NCBI GenBank assembly: GCA_035434405.1
Contig: DAORWU010000010.1
Location: forward strand, 1-64,000
Direction: 5' to 3'
Length of the DNA stretch: 64,000 nt
Source: Niabella sp035434405
Lineage (GTDB): Bacteria; Bacteroidota; Bacteroidia; Chitinophagales; Chitinophagaceae
The notes under the pieces were generated by a model. That model made no database searches. It was not told where the DNA came from and saw only the letters and a program-made list of their open reading frames with translations. Within the stretch, counting starts at the first letter, position 1. Every line of letters starts with the position of its first letter. The translations under genes and the position numbers were made by a program. Shown here piece after piece: positions 52,789 to 61,564 of this stretch.

Positions 52789-54495
52789 TTAATACACATC
52801 CTTCTCCCATCTGCCTTCTTCTTCTAATTGAAGCAGGTACTTTTCCGCCTCTTCCTGACTCTTGTTTCCGTGTACTTTAAAGATGTCCACCAAAGTCTTT
52901 TCTACATCTTTGCTGGTCGGTTCCTTCTTACCACTGATGTACATGTGCGCTCCGGACTGTATCCATTCGAAGAGTTCAGCACCACGTTCTTTCATTCTAT
53001 GCTGCACATATATTTTTTCTTTCTGGTCGCGGGAGAAAGCTACATCCAGATTGGCCAATGCACCTGTTTGTAAATAATCCTGCAATTCGGTCTGGTATAA
53101 AAAGTCTGTCACAAAATGTTGCTCCCCAAAAAACAACCAGTTGCGCCCTTCACTTCCCTGAGCATCTCTTTCTGCAATGAATGAACGGAAAGGTGCTACT
53201 CCGGTTCCCGGACCAATCATGATCACATCTTTGTTTTGTGATGGCAAACGGAAATGTTTCTGTTTTTGAATAAAGAATTCTATTTCCATTCCCACGGTAG
53301 CCCCTGAAAAATAATCACTACATACGCCAGTTCGCTTCTCATCACCCACAAAGAATTCATCTTTACTTACGGTGATATGAATCTCGTTCAAACCATGACT
53401 GGCTGGTGAGGAAGATATGGAATATAACCTTGGTGCCTGTGTGGTTACCACTTTCAACACTTCGGCAAACATAGCCGCATCTTTCACCGGATACTTTGTC
53501 AGCAAATCGGGAAAACAAAGTCGGTTCTCTATAGGAATCTCATAACCTGAAATGGCTGCATATTGTTTGATTGTCGCCTTCAGTGGATACAATATATTCA
53601 AATGATGCTTTAGCAATTCTTCTACTGTTGCCGTCAACTTTGGTGTTTGTATTTCTAATTTGGGATCAATGCCAGTAATCTTAAGCACTCGCCGAACGGC
53701 TTCCTCACTATTCGGAGGAATAATGCCAAGCGCATCTCCAGGCAAATAGTCCAAATCGTCATCACTCGATATTTCCACATGATAGGTCTCTTTATTACTT
53801 CCCCGATCATTGAGATTGGTACTAGTAAAAATTTTGCCCTTATAATATTTCTTCTTTACCTTTTTTTCTTCGGAACTAACAGATTCAGTTATTTGTGGCA
53901 CACTACCCACACTAGTTTGCAGGGCGGTGGACACATTCTCTATCCAATACAAGCCATCTGCCTCATACTCCACATCACATTTTTTCAACGGCAACATACG
54001 ATGTGCGCCCAGTGCTTCTAACCTTGCATCCACTTCTTCGCCTGTCAAACAAAATTGTGCGTATGACGAATCGCCCAAGGCCAGCACAGCAAACTTCATT
54101 TTCTTTAAATCAATTAAAGATTCATGAATATGGTCATAAAACTTTTTCGCAAGCATTGGTGGTTCTCCTTCGCCCTGCGTGCTTATCACGATAAAGAAAT
54201 ACTCTTCCTTTGAAAGGTCGGTAAGTCTGTATTGATCCAGGCTTACCAGCTTTACTGTGATTCCTTTTTTCTTAGCTATACCAGCCAATTGGGTGGCCAG
54301 CTTTTTGGAATTCCCGGTTTCTGTTCCGTAAGCCAAGGTGATTTTTTTTGCAAATCCCTGGGATGAGGTAGCTATTGCACCGGAACCCAAGGCACCGGCT
54401 TTACCTGCAATAAAACCATTCAGCCAAATCAGCTCCTCCCTGGACAAAGAAGCGGTAAACTCTTTTATCTTATGTAGTTTATCTTCAGATAACAT
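52789..54495 (-). CDS. cysJ: assimilatory sulfite reductase (NADPH) flavoprotein subunit
   Basis: A 568-residue diflavin reductase passing electrons from NADPH via FAD and FMN to CysI. The N-terminal region (GFIAGKAGALG) precedes a flavodoxin domain (about 50-190; YGTETGNSKKLATQLAGIAK, STQGEGEPPMLAKKFYDHIH, LGDSSYAQFC), the FAD domain (PRLYSISSSPASHGLNEIHI-like, GVCSDYF) and an NADPH domain (MIGPGTGVAPFRSFIAERDA, ending EEGRWEKDVY). All cofactor motifs are intact. Its 5' end overlaps the 3' end of cobA by 11 bp, so translation of the two is probably coupled. Confidence 0.95.
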   Translation of the reverse strand: MLSEDKLHKIKEFTASLSREELIWLNGFIAGKAGALGSGAIATSSQGFAKKITLAYGTETGNSKKLATQLAGIAKKKGITVKLVSLDQYRLTDLSKEEYFFIVISTQGEGEPPMLAKKFYDHIHESLIDLKKMKFAVLALGDSSYAQFCLTGEEVDARLEALGAHRMLPLKKCDVEYEADGLYWIENVSTALQTSVGSVPQITESVSSEEKKVKKKYYKGKIFTSTNLNDRGSNKETYHVEISSDDDLDYLPGDALGIIPPNSEEAVRRVLKITGIDPKLEIQTPKLTATVEELLKHHLNILYPLKATIKQYAAISGYEIPIENRLCFPDLLTKYPVKDAAMFAEVLKVVTTQAPRLYSISSSPASHGLNEIHITVSKDEFFVGDEKRTGVCSDYFSGATVGMEIEFFIQKQKHFRLPSQNKDVIMIGPGTGVAPFRSFIAERDAQGSEGRNWLFFGEQHFVTDFLYQTELQDYLQTGALANLDVAFSRDQKEKIYVQHRMKERGAELFEWIQSGAHMYISGKKEPTSKDVEKTLVDIFKVHGNKSQEEAEKYLLQLEEEGRWEKDVY

Positions 54496-55369
54496 GTTCT
54501 CTTGGTTTAGTATTTTCTAAAATATTTTGTGCGCTTTCACCAACAGATATAAAATATTTTTCCTGATGATCGCTATTTTCCAGCCATTTATACTGGCGAT
54601 GTAATGCTACTACTTTGCCGATAATGACTAATGATGGTGATATAAATTTTTTACCCTTAAGCTGTTGACCATATTCATAAATATTGCATTCGTGAACCTG
54701 TTGACAGATGGTAGTTGCCTGCTCCACAATGGCAATATGCACTTTTTTGGATATGCCAAACTCTAAGAGTTTATCTACCATATCATCCAAGTTGGATGAG
54801 GACATATAAAACACCAGTGTGTCATCTGTTTGTGCCAACTCCTGCCATTTTTCATCAGAAACTATATCTGATTTGTAGTGCGTGAGCATTCTTAAGGATT
54901 TGGCATACCCGCGTGCTGTAAGGGGGATTCCTGCATAAGCAGCCGCACCTAAAGAGGCAGTAACGCCCGGTATGATTTCGTAAGGAATCTGATGAGCCAT
55001 TACTGATTGCAGCTCATCCAGAATATTTGAAAAAACGGATACATCGCCGCCTTTCAAACGCACCACCAGTTTTCCGTCTAAGGCATTCTGCACAAGAAGT
55101 TGGTTAATTACTAGTTGAGGAGTCGATACATCATTCTTGCATTCTTTGCCCACTTTTACCACGATGGCATTGGCAGAAACATATCTTTTAATAATTTCCC
55201 GACTCACCAATCTGTCCACCAGCACTACTTCGGCCTCCCTGAGTGCGTTGGCCGCCTTCACTGTTATCAGATCCGGATCACCAGACCCGGCAGCAGCAAA
55301 CACTACTTTGCCCATCCTTTGTTTAATCTCCGGCGGTATGTTCAAACTATTCTGGTGAGAAGTACTCAT
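54485..55369 (-). CDS. cobA: uroporphyrinogen-III C-methyltransferase (SUMT)
   Basis: A 294-residue SAM-dependent enzyme that converts uroporphyrinogen III to precorrin-2, the substrate of the CysG-like half encoded at 48315-49883. Motifs: DPDLITVKAANALREAEVVL, YDRLVS-type segment (VLVDRLVSREI), VVRLKGGDVSVFSN, VTASLGAAAYAGIPLTARGY and the C-terminal SPSLVIIGKVVALH. The first SAM loop reads AAAGSGDPD where most members have GAGPGDP, a mild variation. Together with the fused dehydrogenase/ferrochelatase it completes siroheme synthesis inside the cluster. Confidence 0.93.
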   Translation of the reverse strand: MSTSHQNSLNIPPEIKQRMGKVVFAAAGSGDPDLITVKAANALREAEVVLVDRLVSREIIKRYVSANAIVVKVGKECKNDVSTPQLVINQLLVQNALDGKLVVRLKGGDVSVFSNILDELQSVMAHQIPYEIIPGVTASLGAAAYAGIPLTARGYAKSLRMLTHYKSDIVSDEKWQELAQTDDTLVFYMSSSNLDDMVDKLLEFGISKKVHIAIVEQATTICQQVHECNIYEYGQQLKGKKFISPSLVIIGKVVALHRQYKWLENSDHQEKYFISVGESAQNILENTKPREHVI

Positions 55370-55480
55370 AAAACTACGATACAGGTTTTATTGAAACATT
55401 CAAAGTAGCAAACACTGTTTTTATCTTTTCATTAAACGCATTGTTCCTCATGTACAGTGGATGCCGTAAATAATAGTTTA

Positions 55481-56722
55481 TCAATTCAACAATACGGCAG
55501 CTACCGTGCTATTGCTGGTTTCATCAATTAAGATGGCGTTGCCGTAATCACTATTTTTATCAAAAGAATCAAATACAAGTGGCTGGGCAGTTTTGATTTT
55601 TACTTTTACCACCTCATTCAATTTCACATTATCCATTACGGCGGTATGTTCCAGCGTATTTACATCTAACTTATACTCTATCTCTTTGATGATGGTACGT
55701 AACAATCTACCCTTATGTTGTAAAAAATATTTATTTCCCTGAATCAGAGGTTTATTGTCCAGCCAACAAAGCAGCACTTCTATTTCGCTTTCCACCTTGG
55801 GCTGATTGCTGGAGTGTACAAAAGTATCGCCCCTGCTCACATCAATATCATCTGCCAAATGCAATACCACCGCTTGTGGTGCAAATGCCTCTTCTACTTC
55901 TTCCCCTGCAATTTCAATTTTGGAAAGAGTGGTTTCAATGCCTGCCGGCAACACTGTAATTTTATCTCCCTTTTGATACACACCACTTATTATCTGCCCA
56001 GCGTAGCCACGATAATCGTGCAATTCGGCTGTTTGAGGGCGAATCACATATTGTACTTGAAAACGAGGATCGCTATGATTAATATCTTCTGTCAGTTCTA
56101 CTTCTTCCAAAAACTGCAGCAAAGGCCGTTCCTGATACCAAGGCATATTTGCAGACGGTTCTACTATATTGTCGCCATTAAGCGCAGAGATAGGAATGTA
56201 GGTTACATTGTTGAGCCCCAATTGCGCTGCTACTTTTTCATAGTCCAATTTAATTTCATTGTATCGGTTTTCCGAAAACTCTACCAAATCCATCTTATTG
56301 ATGGCTACTACCACGTGGTGCATTTTCAATAAAGAAGCAATGATAGAATGACGCCTAGTTTGTTCTATTACTCCGCTACGGGCATCAATTAAAATAACCA
56401 TTAAGCTAGAATTGGACGCTCCGGTAATCATGTTTCGGGTATATTGTACATGGCCTGGTGCATCTGCAATAATAAATTTTCTTTTGGTTGTATTGAAATA
56501 GCGATAAGCCACATCTATAGTAATACCCTGCTCGCGTTCGGCACGTAAACCGTCTGTAAGTAATGCAAGGTCAATGCCATCTACATTCTTGTTTTTCGAT
56601 TGTTTTTCTAAAGCTTCCAATTGATCTACGAGAATGCTTTTGCTGTCGTACAACAAACGACCGATTAATGTGCTTTTGCCATCATCTACACTGCCTGCGG
56701 TAATAAATCTAAGTATGTCCAT
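55481..56722 (-). CDS. cysN: sulfate adenylyltransferase subunit 1 (GTPase)
   Basis: A 413-residue elongation-factor-like GTPase that drives APS formation by CysD. The G domain has Walker A GSVDDGKSTLIGRLLYD (about residues 9-25), switch/effector region EREQGITIDVAYRYF, DAPGHVQYTRNMITGAS and NKMDLVEF, followed by two beta-barrel domains. It is shorter than CysN-CysC fusions and has no APS kinase domain, matching the APS-reductase-type CysH. Its partner cysD is normally adjacent; here a four-helix-bundle gene lies between them. Confidence 0.95.
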   Translation of the reverse strand: MDILRFITAGSVDDGKSTLIGRLLYDSKSILVDQLEALEKQSKNKNVDGIDLALLTDGLRAEREQGITIDVAYRYFNTTKRKFIIADAPGHVQYTRNMITGASNSSLMVILIDARSGVIEQTRRHSIIASLLKMHHVVVAINKMDLVEFSENRYNEIKLDYEKVAAQLGLNNVTYIPISALNGDNIVEPSANMPWYQERPLLQFLEEVELTEDINHSDPRFQVQYVIRPQTAELHDYRGYAGQIISGVYQKGDKITVLPAGIETTLSKIEIAGEEVEEAFAPQAVVLHLADDIDVSRGDTFVHSSNQPKVESEIEVLLCWLDNKPLIQGNKYFLQHKGRLLRTIIKEIEYKLDVNTLEHTAVMDNVKLNEVVKVKIKTAQPLVFDSFDKNSDYGNAILIDETSNSTVAAVLLN

Positions 56723-56801
56723 TTGGGGTGGGTTGATTTACTGATTGATTAGTTAATTCGTTTACTGGTTTACTATTTGATTGGCATATTGGTTTATTGG
56801 G

Positions 56802-57167
56802 CTATTTCTGCCCATTTAAATAAGTAATATAACCATTAAGCAACCTGCCAACTTCATCTATTTTATTTCTGAAAAAACTTAATTTTTCTTCTGTTATATA
56901 TTCTTCATCGAAGGCATCTATCCGGTGATTTAATGTTTCGCTTAAAGAACTTCTTGCGACAACACAAAATCGTAACCTGTCCGGTATTGTGTGCCTATCA
57001 TAACCTTCAGATATCTGAGTTCCAATGGAATGCGAACATCGTATCAATTGGTCTGAAAGCTTATATTTTTCAGTATCTGGAATTGTTTTTGTCAATGCTG
57101 AAATTTCTTTTTTTAAACCCCGAGCAGCTTTCCATACCTTCAAATCTTCAAAACTTTGATATGCCAT
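56802..57167 (-). CDS. four-helix bundle protein (S23-like)
   Basis: A 121-residue protein of the four-helix-bundle (TIGR02436/S23-like) family: MAYQSFEDLKVWKAARGLKK, then DQLIRCSHSIGTQISEGYDR and ARSSLSETLNHRIDAF. Such genes are found in 23S rRNA intervening sequences and scattered in intergenic spots of Bacteroidota genomes; their role is unknown. It sits between cysD and cysN, which are usually contiguous, and both flanking spacers carry inverted TTGATTGGTTTATT-type words, consistent with a small mobile unit inserted in the operon without breaking transcription. Confidence 0.85.
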   Translation of the reverse strand: MAYQSFEDLKVWKAARGLKKEISALTKTIPDTEKYKLSDQLIRCSHSIGTQISEGYDRHTIPDRLRFCVVARSSLSETLNHRIDAFDEEYITEEKLSFFRNKIDEVGRLLNGYITYLNGQK

Positions 57168-57293
57168 TATGGTTTACTAGTTTAGTTGTTGATAAAGTTT
57201 ATTAAATAATAGCTTTCATTTTCAATTCGTTTCTGCCAATTTTCCTACGATCCAACAAATAAACCAATCAACCAGTAAACACATCAATTCCAA

Positions 57294-58202
57294 TTAAAAA
57301 TATCCTCCTTTCTTCCTATCCTCCATTGCGGCTTCGGTAACCCTATCATCAATTCGGGTTTCACCTCTTTCAGAAATCCTTGTAGCCATAATTTCATTCA
57401 CTACCTCATCTAGGGTATGCGCATTTGACTCCACGGCCGCTGTACAAGTCATGTCACCTACGGTACGATAACGGACTTTTTTGTTCACTATAATGTCGTT
57501 TTCGTCAATAGTGATATAGTCTGAAACTGCAATCAACTGTCCCTGGTGCACAACCACATCACGGTCATGAGCAAAATAAATGGATGGCAGGTTTACCTTT
57601 TCTTTTTTAATATAGCTCCATACATCCAACTCTGTCCAGTTGCTGATCGGGAACACGCGCACGTTTTCACCTTTGTGTATGCGTCCGTTGTAAATATTCC
57701 AAAGTTCTGGACGTTGCAATTTGGGATCCCATTGACCAAATTCATCGCGTACAGAAAAAATTCGTTCTTTGGCTCTAGCTTTTTCTTCATCACGTCGGGC
57801 TCCACCTATACAAGCATCAAACTTAAACTCTTCGATAGTATCTAATAAGGTATGAATTTGCAGCCAGTTGCGGCTGGCAAATTTTCCTTTAGGTTCGGTG
57901 AGGTGTTTGGCTTTGATGGTATCTTCCACTTTACGCACTATCAATTCCGCGCCCAATTCTTTTGCTAGCTGGTCGCGATAGGCTAGCGCTTCAGGGAAAT
58001 TGTGTCCGGTGTCAATATGCACCAATGGAAACGGAATTTTGCCGGGAGCAAAGGCTTTCTTTGCTAGTTGCACCAATGTGATGGAGTCTTTTCCACCACT
58101 GAAAAGCAACGCAGGTTTTTCGAATTGAGCAGCCACTTCGCGCATTACGAAAATACTTTCTGCTTCGAGTTGCTCTAAATAGTCTAATTCGTATTTCTTC
58201 AT
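57294..58202 (-). CDS. cysD: sulfate adenylyltransferase subunit 2
   Basis: A 302-residue PP-loop ATP pyrophosphatase that adenylates sulfate to APS with CysN. The PP-loop is LLFSGGKDSITLVQL (SGGKDS, 35-40). Further features are HIDTGHNFPEALAYRDQLAK, CIGGARRDEEKARAKERIFS, RVFPISNWTELDVWSYIKKE and RYRTVGDMTCTAAVES. The frame is open to 58271, but MKKYELDYLEQLEAES at 58202 is the family start and the upstream residues are a Ser/Arg-rich translated spacer. It ends the upstream half of the interrupted cysD-cysN pair. Confidence 0.95.
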   Translation of the reverse strand: MKKYELDYLEQLEAESIFVMREVAAQFEKPALLFSGGKDSITLVQLAKKAFAPGKIPFPLVHIDTGHNFPEALAYRDQLAKELGAELIVRKVEDTIKAKHLTEPKGKFASRNWLQIHTLLDTIEEFKFDACIGGARRDEEKARAKERIFSVRDEFGQWDPKLQRPELWNIYNGRIHKGENVRVFPISNWTELDVWSYIKKEKVNLPSIYFAHDRDVVVHQGQLIAVSDYITIDENDIIVNKKVRYRTVGDMTCTAAVESNAHTLDEVVNEIMATRISERGETRIDDRVTEAAMEDRKKGGYF

Positions 58203-58293
58203 TGTGTTTATGGATGAGGAGCTATGACCGGAACGATGAACTGTGCGACGCAACGAAGTTGATAGTAGCACAGCAGCCGGGCTCCTAATTATT

Positions 58294-58989
58294 TTATTGG
58301 TTTACATGTAGCCCACATTCTTTGTGTGACAGTTCCCACCACCAACGACCGGCACGAGCATCCTCGCCTGGTTCGATAGCTCGGGTGCATGGAGCGCAGC
58401 CAATACTCACAAAACCTTGGTCGTGAAGCGGGTTGTAGGGAATATTTTTTTCCTTTATATAATCCATCGTCTCATGGTAAGTCCAATGGATGAGTGGATT
58501 GAGTTTGTAAAGTTGGCGTGCTTCATCCCATTCCAACATTTTCATTTCTTTTCTATTGTCCGACTGTTCTGCACGCAAACCTGTAATCCACACCTGGGCA
58601 CCTGTTAAGGCACGATTGAGTGGTTTTACTTTACGTATGAAACAACATTCTTTCCGGTTTTCTACCGAATCGTAAAAGCCGTTGATCCCTTTTTGATTCA
58701 CATAATTTTCTACATCGGCTGCTTCTGGAAAATACACCTGAATATTTGTTTTATATCTGGCATTGGTTTTTTCCAGTAACTCATACGCCTCATTAAAAAG
58801 CCTTCCGGTATCTAGGGTAAAAATTTTTACAGGAAGACTGTTTGAAGCTATTATTTGAGTGATCACCTGATCTTCCTGACCAAGTGAGCTAGAAAACACA
58901 ACACCTTCGGCATAAACATCTGTTACCAGTTTTATGGCTTCCGCAGGTGTTGCGGACTCTATTTGTTCTATGATTTCTTCTTGTATCAT
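58294..58989 (-). CDS. cysH: phosphoadenylyl/adenylyl-sulfate reductase, Fe-S APS-reductase type
   Basis: A 231-residue reductase yielding sulfite and AMP (or PAP). The PP-loop-like region is VFSSSLGQEDQVITQII. The Cys pairs ECCFIRKVKPL and GCAPCTRAIE are the [4Fe-4S] ligands of bacterial assimilatory APS reductases, and the catalytic cysteine is in the C-terminal KECGLH. The cluster ligands plus the absence of any APS kinase gene here suggest APS, not PAPS, as substrate. Thioredoxin would be the electron donor. It lies 91 bp upstream of cysD and follows the peroxiredoxin gene across a 49-bp gap holding a repeat. Confidence 0.93.
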   Translation of the reverse strand: MIQEEIIEQIESATPAEAIKLVTDVYAEGVVFSSSLGQEDQVITQIIASNSLPVKIFTLDTGRLFNEAYELLEKTNARYKTNIQVYFPEAADVENYVNQKGINGFYDSVENRKECCFIRKVKPLNRALTGAQVWITGLRAEQSDNRKEMKMLEWDEARQLYKLNPLIHWTYHETMDYIKEKNIPYNPLHDQGFVSIGCAPCTRAIEPGEDARAGRWWWELSHKECGLHVNQ

Positions 58990-59030
58990 AACCTCACCCC
59001 CAGCTTCTCTTTAAAGGAGATGGGGGACTC
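58990..59030. repeat. second solo copy of the DUF559-element end repeat
   Basis: ACCTCACCCCCAGCTTCTCT followed by TTAAAGGAGATGGGGGACTC. It is the approximate reverse complement of 31717-31755 and resembles the ends of the metH insertion. It fills the gap between the peroxiredoxin stop codon and the cysH start. Confidence 0.6.
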
Positions 59031-59038
59031 GTTTTAAA

Positions 59039-59674
59039 TTATAAATTGGGCTGAGGAGTGTAACGCAAATAAGGTTTTACTTCTTTTACTCCTTTTGGAA
59101 ATTTTTGAATAGCATCTGCAGTACTGATTGAAGGAACTACAATTACATCCTCTCCATGTTTCCAGTCTGCTGGCGTGGCTACACTGTGATTGGCTGTTAA
59201 TTGTAAAGAATCAAGTACCCGAAGTACTTCATAAAAGTTTCTACCAGTAGAAGCTGGATAAGTAATAATCAATTTTACTTTCTTATCGGGGCCAATGATG
59301 AACAAAGAACGTACGGTTGCCTTTTCCGAAGCATTGGGATGAATCATGTCGTATAAAGTGGCAATATTTTTGTCCGGATCTGCTAGGATCGGGAAATCTA
59401 CCGTGCAATTTTGTGTTTCATCAATATCCCCTTTCCAGCCCAGGTGGCTATCTAGTGGATCTACACTTACTGCTAAAACTTTAGTATTGCGCTTTGCAAA
59501 TTCTTCTTTTAATAAAGCAGTTTTTCCTAACTCGGTTGTACAAACAGGAGTGAAATCTGCAGGGTGTGAAAACAGGATACCCCAAGAATCACCCAAAAAC
59601 TCATGAAAATTCACTACTCCCTCGGTGGATGCTGACGAAAAATCAGGAGCAATGTCGCCTAATCTTAAAGACAT
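59039..59674 (-). CDS. peroxiredoxin (Prx6-like)
   Basis: A 211-residue cytosolic peroxiredoxin with the active-site motif ADFTPVCTTELGK (peroxidatic Cys45) and the C-terminal extension (HGEDVIVVPSISTADAIQKF, ending LRYTPQPNL) of the Prx6 subfamily. A second cysteine lies in TQNCTVDFP; whether it resolves the sulfenic acid is unknown. It reduces hydrogen or organic peroxides. It is the first gene of the sulfate cluster and has a copy of the sulfur-locus palindrome just upstream, suggesting it is induced with sulfate reduction to protect the Fe-S and siroheme enzymes (inference). Confidence 0.92.
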   Translation of the reverse strand: MSLRLGDIAPDFSSASTEGVVNFHEFLGDSWGILFSHPADFTPVCTTELGKTALLKEEFAKRNTKVLAVSVDPLDSHLGWKGDIDETQNCTVDFPILADPDKNIATLYDMIHPNASEKATVRSLFIIGPDKKVKLIITYPASTGRNFYEVLRVLDSLQLTANHSVATPADWKHGEDVIVVPSISTADAIQKFPKGVKEVKPYLRYTPQPNL

Positions 59675-60068
59675 AATAAAACAATTTTATTAGTTAAAAA
59701 TATTATCATTATTAACCTACCAACTTAGTAGGCTATTAAAAAACAGGACTGCAATATAGTGTAAAAATGCAAATGGGTTATAATTTTTTTTAGAAAATAG
59801 CTATGGCTTCAATCACAAAATCTTTACCATCAAGATATTTAGTTCAAGTTTATGATTGATTTTTAAGGGATTAAATAAATGAGCAAGAGAGCAAAAAGAA
59901 ACCATATTTTGACGCTGCGAAATCTGACTGGCTGAAAGCATCTGTTCAAAACAGGTCAGTTCAAAAGTATTATGCGTTCAAACCAAGGAATCCATTCACT
60001 AAAATTAGGTATAGGCTAGTCGCCGCTCATTAAATAATTTTACAATATTAATTTTGAAGCCTATATCT
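59675..60068. other. divergent intergenic region peroxiredoxin-AraC
   Basis: About 394 bp containing the sulfur-locus operator at 59713-59737 and little else recognisable. On the minus strand a TTG inside the operator is followed after 18 nt by TATTTTTA, a possible weak promoter for the peroxiredoxin/cys operon; binding of a regulator would then cover the -33 region. No RNA gene or further frame was seen. Confidence 0.4.
59713..59737. promoter_or_regulatory. sulfur-locus operator, copy 3
   Basis: Core CTACCAACTTAGTAGGCTAT, arms CCTAC and GTAGG exact. It lies about 40-60 bp upstream of the peroxiredoxin gene that heads the cys cluster. Confidence 0.65.
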
Positions 60069-60851
60069 ATGTCGGACACTAAAGTTCATAAAATAAGTGC
60101 AGATTCTTTATTGGAGCAATTTGTCGACTGCTATATTTTCAGAGAGGTAGGGGCAGATGGCACTACTGTTAGAAAATCTGTTCCTCCCAACCATGTCACG
60201 TCATTAGATTTATTCATGGGCAACCCATTTAGTACGATTGACCTAGAGACAAAGGCCGAAATACCATACAAAACAGCAGCAATCAGAGGTTGCAGAACCA
60301 ATTCAAAATATGCAATTGAATACAATAATACCTTCTCTGTATTTTCTGTCAAATTCAAACCTACCGGGTTGTATAGTTTACTAGGTATTGAAATGCATAA
60401 ACTAACTGATACAGATATAGACTGTAGCGCTATAAAACTGCCATTCGATATACAATCATTGTATAAAAAAATTGCGCACACTTCAGAAATCAGCGAGCGT
60501 GTAAATATTATAGAATCCGTTCTGGTGGATGTGCTTACAAAGGAGAAAAACAAATCCCGACTGTCCAGCTTCTTCCCCAATTCTAATAATTTTGAAGATC
60601 TGCCTATTTATTTATCTCAAAGACAACAACAGCGACTCTTTCGAAGTGAGGTAGGCTTAAGTCCTAAAATCTATAGCAGCCTTAAAAGATTTTCTAATCT
60701 TTTAAGAGCCAGAAAACAAAATGAAACCCTTAGCTGGACATCCTTGGCACATGATCACGGCTATTACGATCAGGCACATCTTATTAAAGAATTTTATGCA
60801 TTTCTAAGTATGGCTCCCACTTTATTCAGTATAGAAGCATTCGCGCTATAG
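60069..60851 (+). CDS. AraC family transcriptional regulator
   Basis: A 260-residue regulator with an N-terminal sensing domain of the DUF6597/Bacteroidota type (FVDCYIFREVGADGTTVRKS, FSVKFKPTGLYSLLGIEMHK) and a C-terminal AraC-type double helix-turn-helix (SQRQQQRLFRSEVGLSPKIY, SLAHDHGYYDQAHLIKEFYA). The ligand is unknown. The frame begins at TTG 60054; ATG 60069 (MSDTKVHKISAD) is the better start. It is not adjacent to an obvious target, but three related copies of an AATGTCGTGTTTTTAC-type element lie within 2.6 kb downstream and are candidates for its sites. Confidence 0.88.
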   Translation: MSDTKVHKISADSLLEQFVDCYIFREVGADGTTVRKSVPPNHVTSLDLFMGNPFSTIDLETKAEIPYKTAAIRGCRTNSKYAIEYNNTFSVFSVKFKPTGLYSLLGIEMHKLTDTDIDCSAIKLPFDIQSLYKKIAHTSEISERVNIIESVLVDVLTKEKNKSRLSSFFPNSNNFEDLPIYLSQRQQQRLFRSEVGLSPKIYSSLKRFSNLLRARKQNETLSWTSLAHDHGYYDQAHLIKEFYAFLSMAPTLFSIEAFAL

Positions 60852-60868
60852 CCTGATATAGCTATTAG

Positions 60869-60891
60869 AATGTCGTGTTCTTACTATTTTT
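60869..60891 (+). repeat. degenerate copy of the AATGTCGTG element
   Basis: AATGTCGTGTTCTTACTATT, 18 bp past the AraC gene stop codon. It matches the first half of the 26-bp exact repeat at 62241 and 63374 with one change and then diverges. Confidence 0.5.
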
Positions 60892-61151
60892 ACCCCTACT
60901 CTTCTTTGTAATTTTCCACTCAGAAACCGGAATGAAAAATGCGTTCTTTTAGGAGATTGGCCTGGAAGTTTGAAATGAATAGCTATCCGCCTTCCCTTAC
61001 TCATTGCATTGGAACAGAAAGGATCAATGGTCTATTTTTTCCTTGGACTGTGGTAAGAACCAATTTGTTCAAATAATTCACATTGCAAATTCCATTTCTC
61101 AATAGTTCTATGGCAACTCAAAATCTATTTTCTCATTTAAAAAATTATACT

Positions 61152-61508
61152 ATGAAAAAATTAGCGTTCCTACTTCTGTTGATAGCTCCTTATGCTAAAG
61201 GATATAGTCAGGACTCAAAAATTGAAAAGGCCGATTGGACACCAGCCTGGGTTAGTAAATTGGGATATTGGGTAATAGAATCTAATGCTCAAATACCTGA
61301 TCAGTCCACTATTCGCTTTTACAACAATTCCCAACTTTTGGTATATCAGGAAACGATAACAGGCGTGGTAATAAACATCAGAAAAAGGAAAGTGAAAATG
61401 CAATTAAAAAAATCGTTGGAGCAGGCAATATCAGCCCATAATGAGAAACAGGATTTTGCCTCAAACACCATTTTGAAAAACTGTTTTGTTAGGGCAAAGA
61501 ATAAATGA
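61152..61508 (+). CDS. small secreted hypothetical protein
   Basis: A 118-residue exported protein (signal peptide MKKLAFLLLLIAPYAKGYSQ). The mature part has beta-type segments (LGYWVIESNAQIPDQSTIRF, QLLVYQETITGVVINIRKRK) followed by a helix (LKKSLEQAISAHNEKQDFAS) and an FVRAKNK tail. No family was recognised. The frame opens at 61083, but ATG 61152 starts the signal peptide. It lies 56 bp upstream of the PepSY-like gene and probably shares its transcript. Confidence 0.6.
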   Translation: MKKLAFLLLLIAPYAKGYSQDSKIEKADWTPAWVSKLGYWVIESNAQIPDQSTIRFYNNSQLLVYQETITGVVINIRKRKVKMQLKKSLEQAISAHNEKQDFASNTILKNCFVRAKNK

Positions 61509-61564
61509 TACCGCAATTTCAACATTTTAAAATCTCTTTATCTAATCAATAAAAAACACAAATC

